64,000 nucleotides of DNA from Mycoplasma anserisalpingitidis (GTDB taxonomy: Bacteria; Bacillota_I; Bacilli_A; Mycoplasmatales; Metamycoplasmataceae). The position numbers were made by a program, and so were the translations under genes. Below, one piece after another: positions 1 to 9,900 of this stretch. Each line of letters begins with the position of its first letter. The first letter of the stretch is position 1. Under the pieces are notes generated by a model, which saw nothing but the letters and a program-made list of their open reading frames with translations, ran no database searches and had not been told where the DNA came from. The stretch lies in contig NZ_CP042295.1 of NCBI RefSeq assembly GCF_007859615.1, forward strand, positions 434,001-498,000, in the 5' to 3' direction.

Positions 1-1
1 A

Positions 2-1012
2 CTTGCTGAAATTTATGGAAAAAATAATTTTGAAATAAATAATCAAAATTCATTATTTAATTTCCTCGAAAATCCTTTAATTCCTGCTAAGTTTAATTTA
101 GGTAGTTATATGAACTATAACTTTATTAATAAAAAATCAAAATATGAATTCGCAAGTTCGGTGTATTATGATTTTCTTACTGAAACTCCGAATTTCTTTT
201 CGAATTTTTACCAAAATCCAAATGGTAGTTTAAAAATAAAAAGTAATGGAATAACTAAAGAAAGTAATGAAAGTTTTGATTTTCCTAAACCATTAAAATT
301 AAATAATAATAATGATGCTGATTTTTCAATAAGAGAAGAAGACAACAAACCACAACTAAAACAATGATTGCAAAATTGAATTACCTTTTTACCAAAATAT
401 ATTTCTAAAAATTGAGATACTAAACAAATTATTAAAGCTTTATCGTTCTTTATAACTTCTAATGTAAATTATATGTTCAATAATTTTGAATATCCTTTCA
501 ATACAGACGGTAATGATTTTATGAACCCCACTTCCCTTTTTGAAACTGATAGAACACTTCAATGCTATGGATACTCTCAAAATCTTAGTATGTCGCTCTC
601 ACTGCTTAATATTCCAGTAAGAATAATGCTAGGTACAATTTATAATAATAAAGAAAACCAACTTGTAAGTAGCGGGCAACACGCTTGAAATGAAGTATTT
701 GTAGATAACAAATGAGTAAGTGTTGATTTAACTTTTGCTGATTATCAAGATGCTTATAGTTTATTCAAGAGCGAACTTGATGAAAAAGAAATTTTTTTAG
801 ACCGTGATAGTGGAACTCGTACAATGTTCAGACTTGACTATACTTCATATATAACAACAATTATTAAGTATCTAAATAAAGATGAAAATGGTAATTATGT
901 GCACAATTATATTGAATTACCAACTCATTATAGTAGTGAGCCTGAAAATGAACTTAAATGAGAAAATATGCTTCCACTTTTAAGAGAGCAATACAAGCAA
1001 GTAATAGAATAA
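2..1012 (+). CDS. Transglutaminase-like membrane protein, C-terminal part (5' end outside window)
   Basis: The reading frame is open from the window edge to TAA at 1010-1012 with TGA as Trp (about 336 residues). It is a clear paralogue of the 930-aa proteins at 51289 and 60758. The C-terminal domain carries a transglutaminase/papain-like triad: Cys in TDRTLQCYGYSQN (codon about 563), His in SGQHAWNEV and Asp in VSVDLTFADY. Such domains act as cysteine proteases, peptidases or cross-linkers. From the full-length paralogues this part should lie outside the membrane. The N-terminal half and membrane segment are beyond the window. The next gene starts 9 nt downstream with an AAGGAG ribosome site, so the two are probably cotranscribed. 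The substrate is unknown. Confidence 0.75.
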
Positions 1013-1021
1013 GGAGAAAAT

Positions 1022-1973
1022 ATGATAAAACAAGTATGAAGTTTAACGCGTCAAGGATATAAACATTGAAAAAGTCTTAAAACTGTTTCGTATAAATATA
1101 ATGGACAACCTATTACTCCTTACCACAATCCATATAGTAATAACCGTCCATTAGTTGTATTTTATTCTGGGGATGACGTATATTATCTTACTTGCAGAAG
1201 TGTAGAAGATAAAATTAAAAAAGATAATGAAGTAGAAATATTCAATAATAAAACACAAGAAAAATCATATGTTGAAACAAATAATATTCATATAATGAAA
1301 AAAGATGATTTCTTTAAGATTTTTAATAAAAATAAGGTGCAAATATTAGAAGATATCGATGGTGCTGTAAGTATATTAAGAAATCTAAGAGAAAATTTAG
1401 ATAATGAGAATATTCAAATAACAAAACTTGAATTAAATTCAGATTGAACTATTAAAAATATGGATATAAACAATAAATTAGAAGCATTCCAATATTTAGC
1501 TCACGCTGATAATTTGTTTTACAATATTGGTAAATTTGGAACTATGAGATTGTTTGAATATGGTAGAAAATTTGATAATGAAAAATGATTACAACAGGTA
1601 TCTAAAAATTACATACCACTTAAAGAGTTTAAAACTTGAGATTTAGAAAAATGTATGGACTTCTTACATAACTCAGATAAAACTAAACGTTATGAACAAC
1701 AAGAAGAAGATGAAAGATGAAGTAATGATACTTGAGATTATGAAGCTCAATTCGGAGAATATCATAGACATAGAAAAATGTATGGACTTCTTACATAACT
1801 CAGATAAAACTAAACGTTATGAACAACAAGAAGAAGATGAAAGATGAAGTAATGATACTTGAGATTATGAAGCTCAATTCGGAGAATATCATAGACAGGA
1901 AGAATTAGAATACCAAAAGAAAAAACAAGAAGAAAACAAGAAAAAAGAAGATGACTTAGCACTATCTATGTAA
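1022..1973 (+). CDS. Unknown ~275-aa accessory protein, frame broken by a 127-bp tandem duplication
   Basis: The start is ATG 1022 behind AAGGAGAAAAT. As given, the frame stops at TAA 1796-1798 (258 aa), because an exact 127-bp tandem repeat (1644-1770 and 1771-1897) shifts the frame by one. With one copy removed the protein continues to TAA 1971-1973 and ends in DDLALSM, exactly like its neighbour at 2067. The N-terminus (MIKQVWSLTR, then NRPLVVFY and DVYYLTCRS) suggests a small beta-barrel domain loosely like MazF/PemK. It also reminds me of the ICE-linked family named Mbov_0400 in mycoplasmas, which is from memory and unverified. The C-terminal third is charged and rich in Trp, Glu and Lys. 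The function is unknown. The break is probably an assembly artefact rather than a true mutation. Confidence 0.6.
1644..1897. repeat. Exact 127-bp tandem duplication (copy 1 1644-1770, copy 2 1771-1897)
   Basis: Copy 2 repeats copy 1 base for base. The flanking bases differ on both sides (1643 vs 1770, 1771 vs 1898), so the identity is exactly 127 bp. It lies inside the gene at 1022 and breaks its frame. Three other duplications in the window have the same offset. Confidence 0.95.
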
Positions 1974-2066
1974 TGCTTTTGTTGAATTATATTAGAATGA
2001 GTTAAAAACAAATCAAACTAGTTCAAATGATGCAATTATAAAAAAGAAAAAAGAGTTGGAGAAAAT

Positions 2067-2900
2067 ATGATAAAACAAGTATGAAGTTTAACAAGAGAAG
2101 CTAAGAAGAATTGGGGTAAAATAGAAAGTGTTTCATATGATTATAATGGTAATATAATTACTCCATATCCGTATTCATTAAATAACAATCGACCACTTGT
2201 TGTGTTTTATGCAGGAGAAAATGTTTATTATTTAACTTGTCGTAGTTTCAAAGTTAATAGAAGCATAAAAGAAAACGAAGTTTTACTAAAAAATATTAAT
2301 ACTAATAATTACTCACTCGTTGAAACTAATAATGTTCATATTATGAATAAAGATGAATTTTTTAGTATCTATGATAAAAATGAAATTTCTTCGCTTAACG
2401 ATTTTACTATTGATGAATTAAAAACTTTACTTACTGAAATTAGAGAAAATTTGGATAAAGGAACATTAGCAATTCAAAAATTAACTGTTGATGAAAATTG
2501 AAATATTAAGCACTCTAAATTAACTAATAAAGTTGAAGCTTTTAGATTTTTAACTCATATGGATATTTTACTCAACAATATATTACTAGGTTTCACTGAT
2601 GAATATTTTAAAAAATATATTGCTAATTGAGATGATGAACAATGACTTATCGATTATCACGATGGATATTTGAGTTATAGGACTATTGAAAATTGAAGTT
2701 TGAATGAGTGTAAGGAATATTTAGAAATTAGAGATTTTGAAAAAAGAACTGTTAATACTAATGAACATAGACTATATTGATTTAGTCCTTGAGATTATGA
2801 AAATGAACAAGCAAAATACAAAAAGAAATTAGAAAAGCAATTGCAAAAAGAAAAAGAACAAAACAAGAATAAAGAAGATGACTTAGCACTATCTATGTAG
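2067..2900 (+). CDS. Unknown 277-aa accessory protein, paralogue of the gene at 1022
   Basis: ATG 2067 follows GTTGGAGAAAAT and the gene ends at TAG 2898-2900. The protein shares with its neighbour the start MIKQVWSLTR, the blocks ITPYPY, NRPLVVFY and VYYLTCRS, the VETNNVHIMNKDEF segment, a Trp-rich middle encoded by TGA, and the tail EDDLALSM. I recognise no catalytic motif. The N-terminal barrel-like segment resembles PemK/MazF-type or ICE-associated mycoplasma proteins only loosely. The tandem pair directly downstream of a transglutaminase-like gene suggests an accessory operon, perhaps of an integrative element. The end of the gene forms half of a terminator hairpin. Confidence 0.65.
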
Positions 2901-2909
2901 TGCTTTTTT
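2885..2909 (+). terminator. Intrinsic terminator overlapping the stop codon of the 277-aa gene
   Basis: AGCACTA, a 6-nt loop, TAGTGCT, then a T run. The stop TAG at 2898-2900 is part of the right arm. A weaker version (AGCACTA / TAATGCT) lies at the end of the upstream paralogue near 1958-1977. Confidence 0.75.
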
Positions 2910-2912
2910 ATA

Positions 2913-2940
2913 TGAAAAAAGTAGATGATAAACATCTACT
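2913..2940 (-). terminator. Intrinsic terminator of pgk
   Basis: On the minus strand AGTAGATG, a short loop and CATCTACT are followed by TTTTTT. It sits 13 nt past the pgk stop codon. The same stem sequence recurs at 54603-54624. Confidence 0.8.
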
Positions 2941-2953
2941 CTAGAGAAATATA

Positions 2954-4138
2954 TTATTTATCTTGGATAGCTTCAAATCCAGGGAGTTTAACACCTTGAA
3001 GTAATTCAAGTGAAGCTCCACCACCTGTTGAAACGTGTGAGAATTTATCTTCCATACCTAATTTTTGTACGGCAGCAACTGAATCACCACCACCAACTAC
3101 TGAGTAACAATTTTCAAGTTTACTAATAGCACGACAAACTTCTAAAGTACCCTCTTTGAAGTTATCAAATTCTGTAACTCCCATAGGTCCGTTTCAAACA
3201 ACTGTTTTAGCTCCGATTAATTCTTTAGCAAATAATTCTTTTGATTTAGGTCCAAGGTCTAATCCCATGTATCCATCTTTAATATCGATATCTGAAACAA
3301 TACCATGAACATCTTTGAATTCATCAGCAACTAAATGATCAACTGGAAGAACAACTTTAGAAGCATATTTATCTAAGAATTCTTTAGCTAATTCTAATCT
3401 ATCATCTTCAACTAAACTTGTTCCAATTGTGTGTCCTTGAGCTTTTAAGAACGTGTAAGCCATTCCACCACCGATAATCATTTTATCAGCAATTTTTACT
3501 AAGTTTTCTAACACTTGAATTTTGTCAGAAACTTTAGCTCCACCAATAATAGCAACATATGGGTGTTCAGGATTTTCAATAGCTTTACTTAATGCGCTAA
3601 CTTCTTTTTCCATTAAGTATCCTAAAGCATTTTCAGCAATATTTGAACTAATTCCTACGTTAGAAGCATGTGCACGGTGAGCGGTACCGAAAGCATCATT
3701 AACAAATACATCACCAAGTGAAGCTCAGTATTTTCCTAATTCTGGACTATTTTTACTTTCAGCTTTACCATTTAAGTATTCATAACGAGTATTTTGCATT
3801 AATAATACTTCACCATCTTTCATATTATTAATTGCTTGTTCTAATTCAACACCTCTTGTTGCATTAACAAATGTAACAGCTTGTCCAAGTTGTTTAGCTA
3901 ATTCATTTGCAACTGGTTCAAGGTTTCTTTTAGCTAAGTCAGCTTCTTCTTTAACTTTTCCTAAGTGTGAAAGAAGAATGGCTTTTCCGCCATCGTTAAC
4001 AATTTTTTTAATTGTTGGAAGAGCAGCTGTAATACGTTTTGTAGAAGTAATAACACCATCTTTAATAGGAACGTTAAAGTCAACACGAACTAAAACTTTT
4101 TTTCCTTTTAATTTTAAATCATCAATAGTTTTTTTCAT
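2954..4138 (-). CDS. pgk: Phosphoglycerate kinase
   Basis: This cytoplasmic enzyme of glycolysis transfers phosphate from 1,3-bisphosphoglycerate to ADP and is a main ATP source in mycoplasmas. The length of 394 aa is normal for the family. Visible motifs are the N-terminal [10 protein letters not shown], the arginine region [24 protein letters not shown], the nucleotide-binding [11 protein letters not shown], and the C-terminal [10 protein letters not shown] and STGGGASLE. Two UGA Trp codons (near 3191 and 3722) split the gene under the standard code. The start ATG 4138 is preceded by GGAGTG. It is transcribed alone and has its own terminator at 2913-2940. mscL diverges from it about 160 bp upstream. 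Confidence 0.97.
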
Positions 4139-4288
4139 TTTTCACTCCAATCATTTTATTCTAATAAATTATATATTTAATTAAATAAAAACAGTTGATA
4201 TTAATACTAAGAAAATAAATATATAAAAAACAATACCATAATCTTATTTACATAAAATTTATTTGTTATCCTAAAAAATAAATTGATA

Positions 4289-4294
4289 TATAAT
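4289..4294 (+). promoter_or_regulatory. -10 box of mscL, leaderless
   Basis: TATAAT ends 6 nt before ATG 4301, so transcription should begin at or next to the start codon. No Shine-Dalgarno sequence is present. A weak -35 (TTGTTA) lies about 20 nt upstream. Confidence 0.7.
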
Positions 4295-4300
4295 AAATCT

Positions 4301-4708
4301 ATGTTTAAGAAAGCTATAAAAAGTGCCAAAAGCCACATTCAACGTGGAAACATGTTTATGTTGGCTATTGGTCTATTATTAGGAACAGTATTCGGGGCTG
4401 TTGTTAGTTCTTTAGCTAACGACATCATTATGTCATATATTTCAACAAACATTCTTAAATACAATAATTTAGATGACTATGTTGTTTCAGGAATGAAAGT
4501 TGGAAAATTCTTAGGAGTATTACTTAACTTCATTATTGTTACTGTATTCATCTTTGTTGTTTTAGTAATCTACTACTTAATTTACAACTTTAAAAAAGCT
4601 AAACTTGAAAAGGCTAAAGTTGCTGAAGCACCTGCACCTAAAGTTCCTACAACAGAAGAATTAATTCTTGCTGAATTAAAAGAATTAAACCAAAACTTAA
4701 AAAAATAG
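4301..4708 (+). CDS. mscL: Large-conductance mechanosensitive channel MscL
   Basis: This plasma-membrane channel opens under membrane tension and releases solutes during osmotic down-shock. The 135-aa size is typical. The sequence shows the N-terminal amphipathic helix, a first membrane helix rich in Gly/Ala (MLAIGLLLGTVFGAVVSSL) with the expected AND motif after it, a periplasmic-type loop, a second membrane helix (FIIVTVFIFVVLVIYYLIYN), and a charged C-terminal bundle ending in TTEELILAELKELNQNLKK. An upstream TTG at 4283 is in frame, but it lies inside the promoter, so ATG 4301 is preferred. A strong terminator follows at 4719. Confidence 0.95.
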   Translation: MFKKAIKSAKSHIQRGNMFMLAIGLLLGTVFGAVVSSLANDIIMSYISTNILKYNNLDDYVVSGMKVGKFLGVLLNFIIVTVFIFVVLVIYYLIYNFKKAKLEKAKVAEAPAPKVPTTEELILAELKELNQNLKK

Positions 4709-4718
4709 AGGGAGAATA

Positions 4719-4746
4719 TAACAAGGAGTAATCCTTGTTTTTTCAT
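4719..4746 (+). terminator. Intrinsic terminator of mscL
   Basis: AACAAGGA, loop GTAA, TCCTTGTT, then a T run, starting about 10 nt after the mscL stop codon. Confidence 0.85.
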
Positions 4747-4891
4747 ATTTTCAGAACTTCTTAAAAGTTAAAAGATTTTCTAGTTTATTTTTATTTAATA
4801 TTTCTTATTTTTTGATTTTGCGGGTATTTTTTTGCGTTTCCCACTTAGTAGCATAAATAAAAAACTATCAAATAATTTTAATGTTTGGTAG

Positions 4892-6553
4892 TTATTTTTT
4901 AATTTCGCTAAAAATGTGTTTTATGAGATTGAAATCATCTCACGATTGTTCAGTGATTGAATTTTTAATTTCTAAGCTTTCTATTAATTTTCCATCATAA
5001 TATCTTTCTGCTTCTTTAACATCTTTCATAATAGAAGTTATTTTTTCTACTGTGAATCTATCTTTTTCTGAAAGTCTAGTATGCTTGTTAACTTGATAAA
5101 CTAAAAACTTAATCATAACTAAACTTAGAAACGAAAGACAAATATAACCCTTAATATGATTTCAACTTGAAAGATACATTGGTCTTAAAGATAAATTACC
5201 TTTTAGAACTCTAAAATTCTCTTCTGCTTGTCATTGTTTTGTATATAATGAAACAATTTCAGTTTCTTCTAAATCAAATCTGTTTGTTTCATAAATATAG
5301 TATCCATCATATTTTTGATCTTCTTCAATTTTTTCGGTATCAAGAACATAGTAAGCTTTATTTTCAACAGCTTTGAAGAATCTATATTTCTTATTTGCAG
5401 CCATATCTTCAAAAGAAACTTTTCCTTCTTTGTTTGCTATTTTATTGAAATTGTCAATTAATTGTTCACGATCTTTTTTATCTTTTGATGCTCTTTTTTG
5501 ACTAAAAGTAATTATTTGTTTTCTGTAATTGCCATTATTTCTTCCTTTTTTATAAGTTGAAATAATTTCTCTACTCTTAATTAGCATTCCATTTTCAGAT
5601 CTATAATCTTCGTCATTAATAACGTATTCCTTGAATGCTTTACTTGAAGATTTTAATCTATAAGAAATAACATAATTCAATTTTTTATCTTCTAAAAATC
5701 TTATATTTTTATTTACACTCATTCCTTTGTCAGCAATTATTGTTACATTTTTTATTTCATAAGTTTTTAATAAATCTAGAACAAAAGGTATGAAAGTTTT
5801 AGAATCTGCAGTATTTCCTGGGAATACTTTGTAATGAACTGGAATTCCATTAGAATCTGTCGCTAATCCAATAACAATTTGATCTTCTTTGAACTTACCA
5901 TCTTTTGAAAATCCGGGTTTTTTATAACCTTTTCTATCAAAAGTTTCAAAGTATGATGTAGTAGAATCGTATCAGACAATAGAAATATCTCTTTTATAAT
6001 TTTCGATAATTTTTTTGTTAACGTTTTTGAGAATTTGATTTTGATTTATTGCTAAATAATCAAGTGATCTGTAAAAAGAATTCTTCTTAAAACTATTTAT
6101 ATTATGTTTTAATGACTCTTTATACGTTGCAAATACACTTATTGGATTTGTGATTTTTTGGTAAATTTGCTGAACAACAATTGAATTTACACTTATTGAC
6201 TTTGTCTCAGTACAATTTTCAAATATATTAAAGTAATTTACCATATCTTGTATAAGTTCAAGACCTTTGTATCTTTCGTAAATTTCAGGTTTTTTAATAA
6301 TTTTTTGTTTTATTTTTTTATCAATTATTTCAATTATTTTTTCTTTTGTTCAACTTAGTGGTATTTCTCTAATAATTTCTTGGATTATTTTAATTGAATT
6401 TGGTTGATAAGAATCAAATTCTTCTTCATATCCAATACCAAATCTGGTTTCATAACCTGCAGAATCTAATTTTCTATATCCAATCGAAATATATGTTCCT
6501 TTATTTCTTTTTGATCGAGAAATAATTCAGTTTCTTTTATTAGTCTTTTTCAT
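4892..6553 (-). CDS. IS1634-type DDE transposase
   Basis: The frame is intact for 553 aa with UGA as Trp. Catalytic blocks are visible in order: first Asp in YDSTTSYFE (about residue 195), second Asp in IIADKGMS (about 273), and Glu in the C-terminal KQWQAEENFRVLKG (about 445), a typical IS1634/IS4 signature. The N-terminal part resembles the usual DNA-binding region (SIGYRKLDSAGYETRFGIG). Two ATGs are possible, at 6559 and 6553. A perfect TATAAT ends at 6560, so transcription should start at about 6553, which makes the second ATG the likely leaderless start. The gene appears functional. Confidence 0.88.
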
Positions 6554-6559
6554 ACACAT

Positions 6560-6565
6560 ATTATA
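6560..6565 (-). promoter_or_regulatory. -10 box of the IS1634-type transposase, leaderless
   Basis: On the minus strand TATAAT is followed after 6 nt by ATG 6553. This spacing rules out the more upstream ATG 6559, which touches the box. Confidence 0.65.
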
Positions 6566-6657
6566 CCATATTAGTAGCATAATAGTATTATTTTTTATAT
6601 TTATTTCATAAATATAAGTGAAAAAAATTACCACATTTATCATGCTAAGTGGGAAAC

Positions 6658-6860
6658 ACAGGATACTGGCAAAATCATCTCTGAATAAGTATATAAAAAT
6701 GGAATACCAGAATAGTTAAAATTTAATTAAATGATGTGTCAGAAGTTGCTTTCTACCCATTTTTTATTTCTGCTACTAAGTGGGAAACCCAGGAAGATTA
6801 AACATATTCTATTTTTGTTCCGGGTTTCCAAGTTAGCATGATAAATGTGGGACAAATTCT
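6658..6860. repeat. Intergenic stretch with solo IS1634-type termini
   Basis: No gene is visible here. Two extra copies of the IS ends are present without a transposase. TGCTACTAAGTGGGAAAC at 6771-6788 matches the transposase-3' end. GTTTCCAAGTTAGCATGATA from 6824 matches the transposase-5' end, including the inner part (GCATGATAAATGTGG). The sequence after the true right end and after the 6788 copy also agrees for a few bases (CACAGGA vs CCCAGGA). These look like scars of past insertions or excisions. Confidence 0.6.
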
Positions 6861-6893
6861 AAAACAAAAAATAACACAATTTCTTGTGTTATT
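6861..6893 (-). terminator. Intrinsic terminator of the giant surface-protein operon
   Basis: On the minus strand AATAACACAA, loop GAAA, TTGTGTTATT, then TTTTTGTTTT. It lies immediately after the stop codon at 6902. Confidence 0.88.
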
Positions 6894-6901
6894 CTGTTAC
6901 A

Positions 6902-9900
6902 TTATTTTCTTAATTTGAAATAGAAGTTAATAATACCGGTATTGTAAACAAAAGCTTGTTGCATTCTGTTAGTTCAGTTTTTATTACCATCTTTAATATA
7001 TAAGAATCCATTACGGTAGTTGAAGTCTTTATCATTTTGACTGGCATCAATTGTTTCATCAATATCTAAGATAACTACTTTGTCGGTAAACTTAAGTTCG
7101 GTAGTTCAATCTCTTTCATTCTTAGCTACATAGTCATATGAAGACTCTAAAATTTTCTTATCTTTGTTGTAAATTAAATCTAAATTATTTGAAAGATAAT
7201 CAACAAAATCATTAGCACTTCAAACTGTTCTGTCAATTATTTTTGATGTATTAGTGTATTTATTATCATTTAATTTATAATGTTTAGCAAATAGTGAAGA
7301 TTCATAGTAGTCTAAGTATATCATTGCTTTTTTCTCACTGTTTACAGTATCAATAGATAATTTAAATTTAGCTAAATTAACTATAGCAAAAGGCATAACT
7401 TCTTCAAGAGAAAGTGCACTACTATTATCATTTAATATCTTACCATATTTTTCTTCATATCATCTAGAGCCACGTTGTTTACCAGTAGATTGACCGTTTC
7501 CTCTTGAAGAGTTGTTGGCTGTAGCTGGGGTTATAGTCATAAGATTTATAGTTTTTGTACTATCATCACTAAATAATACTACATATGCATCATTATTTTT
7601 TGAACTAATTGAAATATATTTATCAACAACAAGGAATGATTGGTTATTTAAACTAAAGTCAAATACTCCATTTTTGATTTTTTCAGACATAGGAGTTGAA
7701 TTAGATTTTTCTCTATCACTAGCTTTAATTATAACTTTTTGTTCAGTACCTAAAACATTTGATTTGAATGATTCATAAATATTATTTAAAATAACATCTT
7801 GATTATCATTATTATCTAATAATCCACTTCTGTCTAAATCAAGAAGTTCAACTTTAGCTTCAGAACCAAAGACATCAACTGTTTTACCATTTTTAACAAC
7901 AGATTGAACAAATACCCCTGATGAACCAGATTGAATTTGAGCAATATTTGTTGTATCAAAGCTGATTTGTAAGTCTTTTACTAATTTAACTTCATCTTTA
8001 TTAACAAAGTTTCTTAAGTTATTAGGTGTATATATGTATTCAACTCTTAAGCCTAAAATTTGTTTAGATGAATTATTGCTTGGTAATTTAACATATCAAG
8101 ATTTATCATCTCGTTTTACAATTCTTACCCGTACATTATCTTTATTTAGGATTGTATCTAAATCAATGTCTGTAAAGGCAAATTTATCAAAGAAGTTTAA
8201 TAAAGTTTTACTTGTTGTAATGTCAATAAATTCCATTGAAGTTGCATCAGCAGGGACGAATGACATAAGTGCATTAATAAAGTCTGTGCGTCTAGCTTGA
8301 TTATTAGTTTGAATATTATTAAATTTGTTATCTTTAATAATGTAGTTAAACAATTTAACTTCATTACTTTCGACATTAACTCATTTATAAAGGTTATCAA
8401 TCTTAGAGAAAATGTCGATAAAACTGTTTACATACAAGTTAATATCAACCGAATTAGAATCAATTCTTTGTTTTACACTAGTTAAAACCCCATTTAGGTT
8501 ATCTACTTCAGTTTTATAACTATTTTTAATTTCATCAAATGAAGAGTCATTAGGATTAATTGATACTTCAGAGATAATTTCATCAATATTACCTCTAAAT
8601 GTAGGACTAATGTAATTTATACCATCTTGATACATTTGATTAAGTAATGTATTGAATGAATTTCTAAAGTTTGTAAGTTTTGTACCATATTCAGATAGTT
8701 TTGTTGGATCTGTTAAATCAGCTTTAGTCATTTCAGTTATTTCAGAAGTTAATTCAGTTAAAGTAGTAGCAAAACTATTTTTGTAAGTATCAATTGTTTT
8801 ATCAAATTTAGCATTTTCTAATAAATTATCTTTTTTATCATTATTGATATAACCTTTTAATGCTTCATCAAAAATTACAAATAATCCTTTTTTATTTGTG
8901 TCAGTATTATTGTTTAAATTAAGGTATTTATTAAATCCTCATTTCAACTCTGAAATAAATTGATTTCTAGCATCATGAAGTAATTTATATTTATCTTTAT
9001 AATCTGATTCAAGTAGCTCTTTATAGTTAACTTTATCACGATAGTTTTTAGTATCGGTTGTGTCTACGCTTTTACTACTATTTATCGCACTTGTAAGAGC
9101 ATTATATACTTGACTAGACACATCCGCACCATTACGAGTTGAACTCATTTGGAATTTTTCATTTAATTCCATAACGTCTGATAATTCATTTGACACTCAA
9201 GTTTTTACTAAGTTAAATAAAGCTAAAACTTGGTTTTTGATTTCTGTATCTGCAGCAATTAAAACTTCATTTAATTCACCAATAGAGATATTTTCACTTT
9301 CAAATTGAGTTCTTGCATCTTCAACATCAGTTTTTGCTTTTTTGGTAAAAGTATCCTTAACATTATAAGTTTGACCGTAAGAATCAGCTGTTTCCATATA
9401 ACTCTTAAGTTCATCTGCTCTATCTAATAATTTTTGAATATCTGCTTTTTTAGATTGATTTACTAATTCTAACTTTTCTTTTAATAAATCTAATTTTTCT
9501 TTTTTAGCACTTTCGTCGATAAATCCACTTTTGATGGTTGAACTTGCTTGTTGAACAGCTTGTTTTAATTGTGCGTATGCTTGATGAGTTTCTTCTGAAT
9601 CGATTAATTTGTTTGGATCATTTGATAATAACATTTCATAATAAAGAATATTATTAGCATAAATAATATATTTCTTAACTGTAACTGAGTTTGAAAGAAT
9701 TTGGTAAACCTGTGTAGGTTCTCCAACAAGCACTTCGGTTGGTGAAGGAGAAATTGTTGTATTGAAATATCTAGTTTTTATGTCATTAATTACATCGCTG
9801 TATTGTTCAACTGTTGAGACTCTAATTTGATTTTCAAAATCAGATTGTGCAGTATCTAAGATATTAAGAATAACTTGTTTTTCTTCAGAAGTTAACTCTA

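Larger units (their letters stand above)
4836..6657 (-). mobile_element. IS1634-type (IS4 superfamily) insertion sequence
   Basis: An element of about 1.82 kb is bounded by the 13-bp inverted repeats GTTTCCCACTTAG (4836-4848) and CTAAGTGGGAAAC (6645-6657). It contains a single transposase gene on the minus strand. The size and the DDE domain fit the IS1634 group, first described in Mycoplasma mycoides. Members of that group can make long target duplications; I could not see one here. Several solo copies of the two termini lie just right of the element (6771-6852) and at 42.08-42.24 kb. Confidence 0.8.

Noticed and set aside
4800-4835. A long target-site duplication around the IS1634-type element
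   Set aside because: The bases left of 4836 and right of 6657 show no matching direct repeat that I can see.
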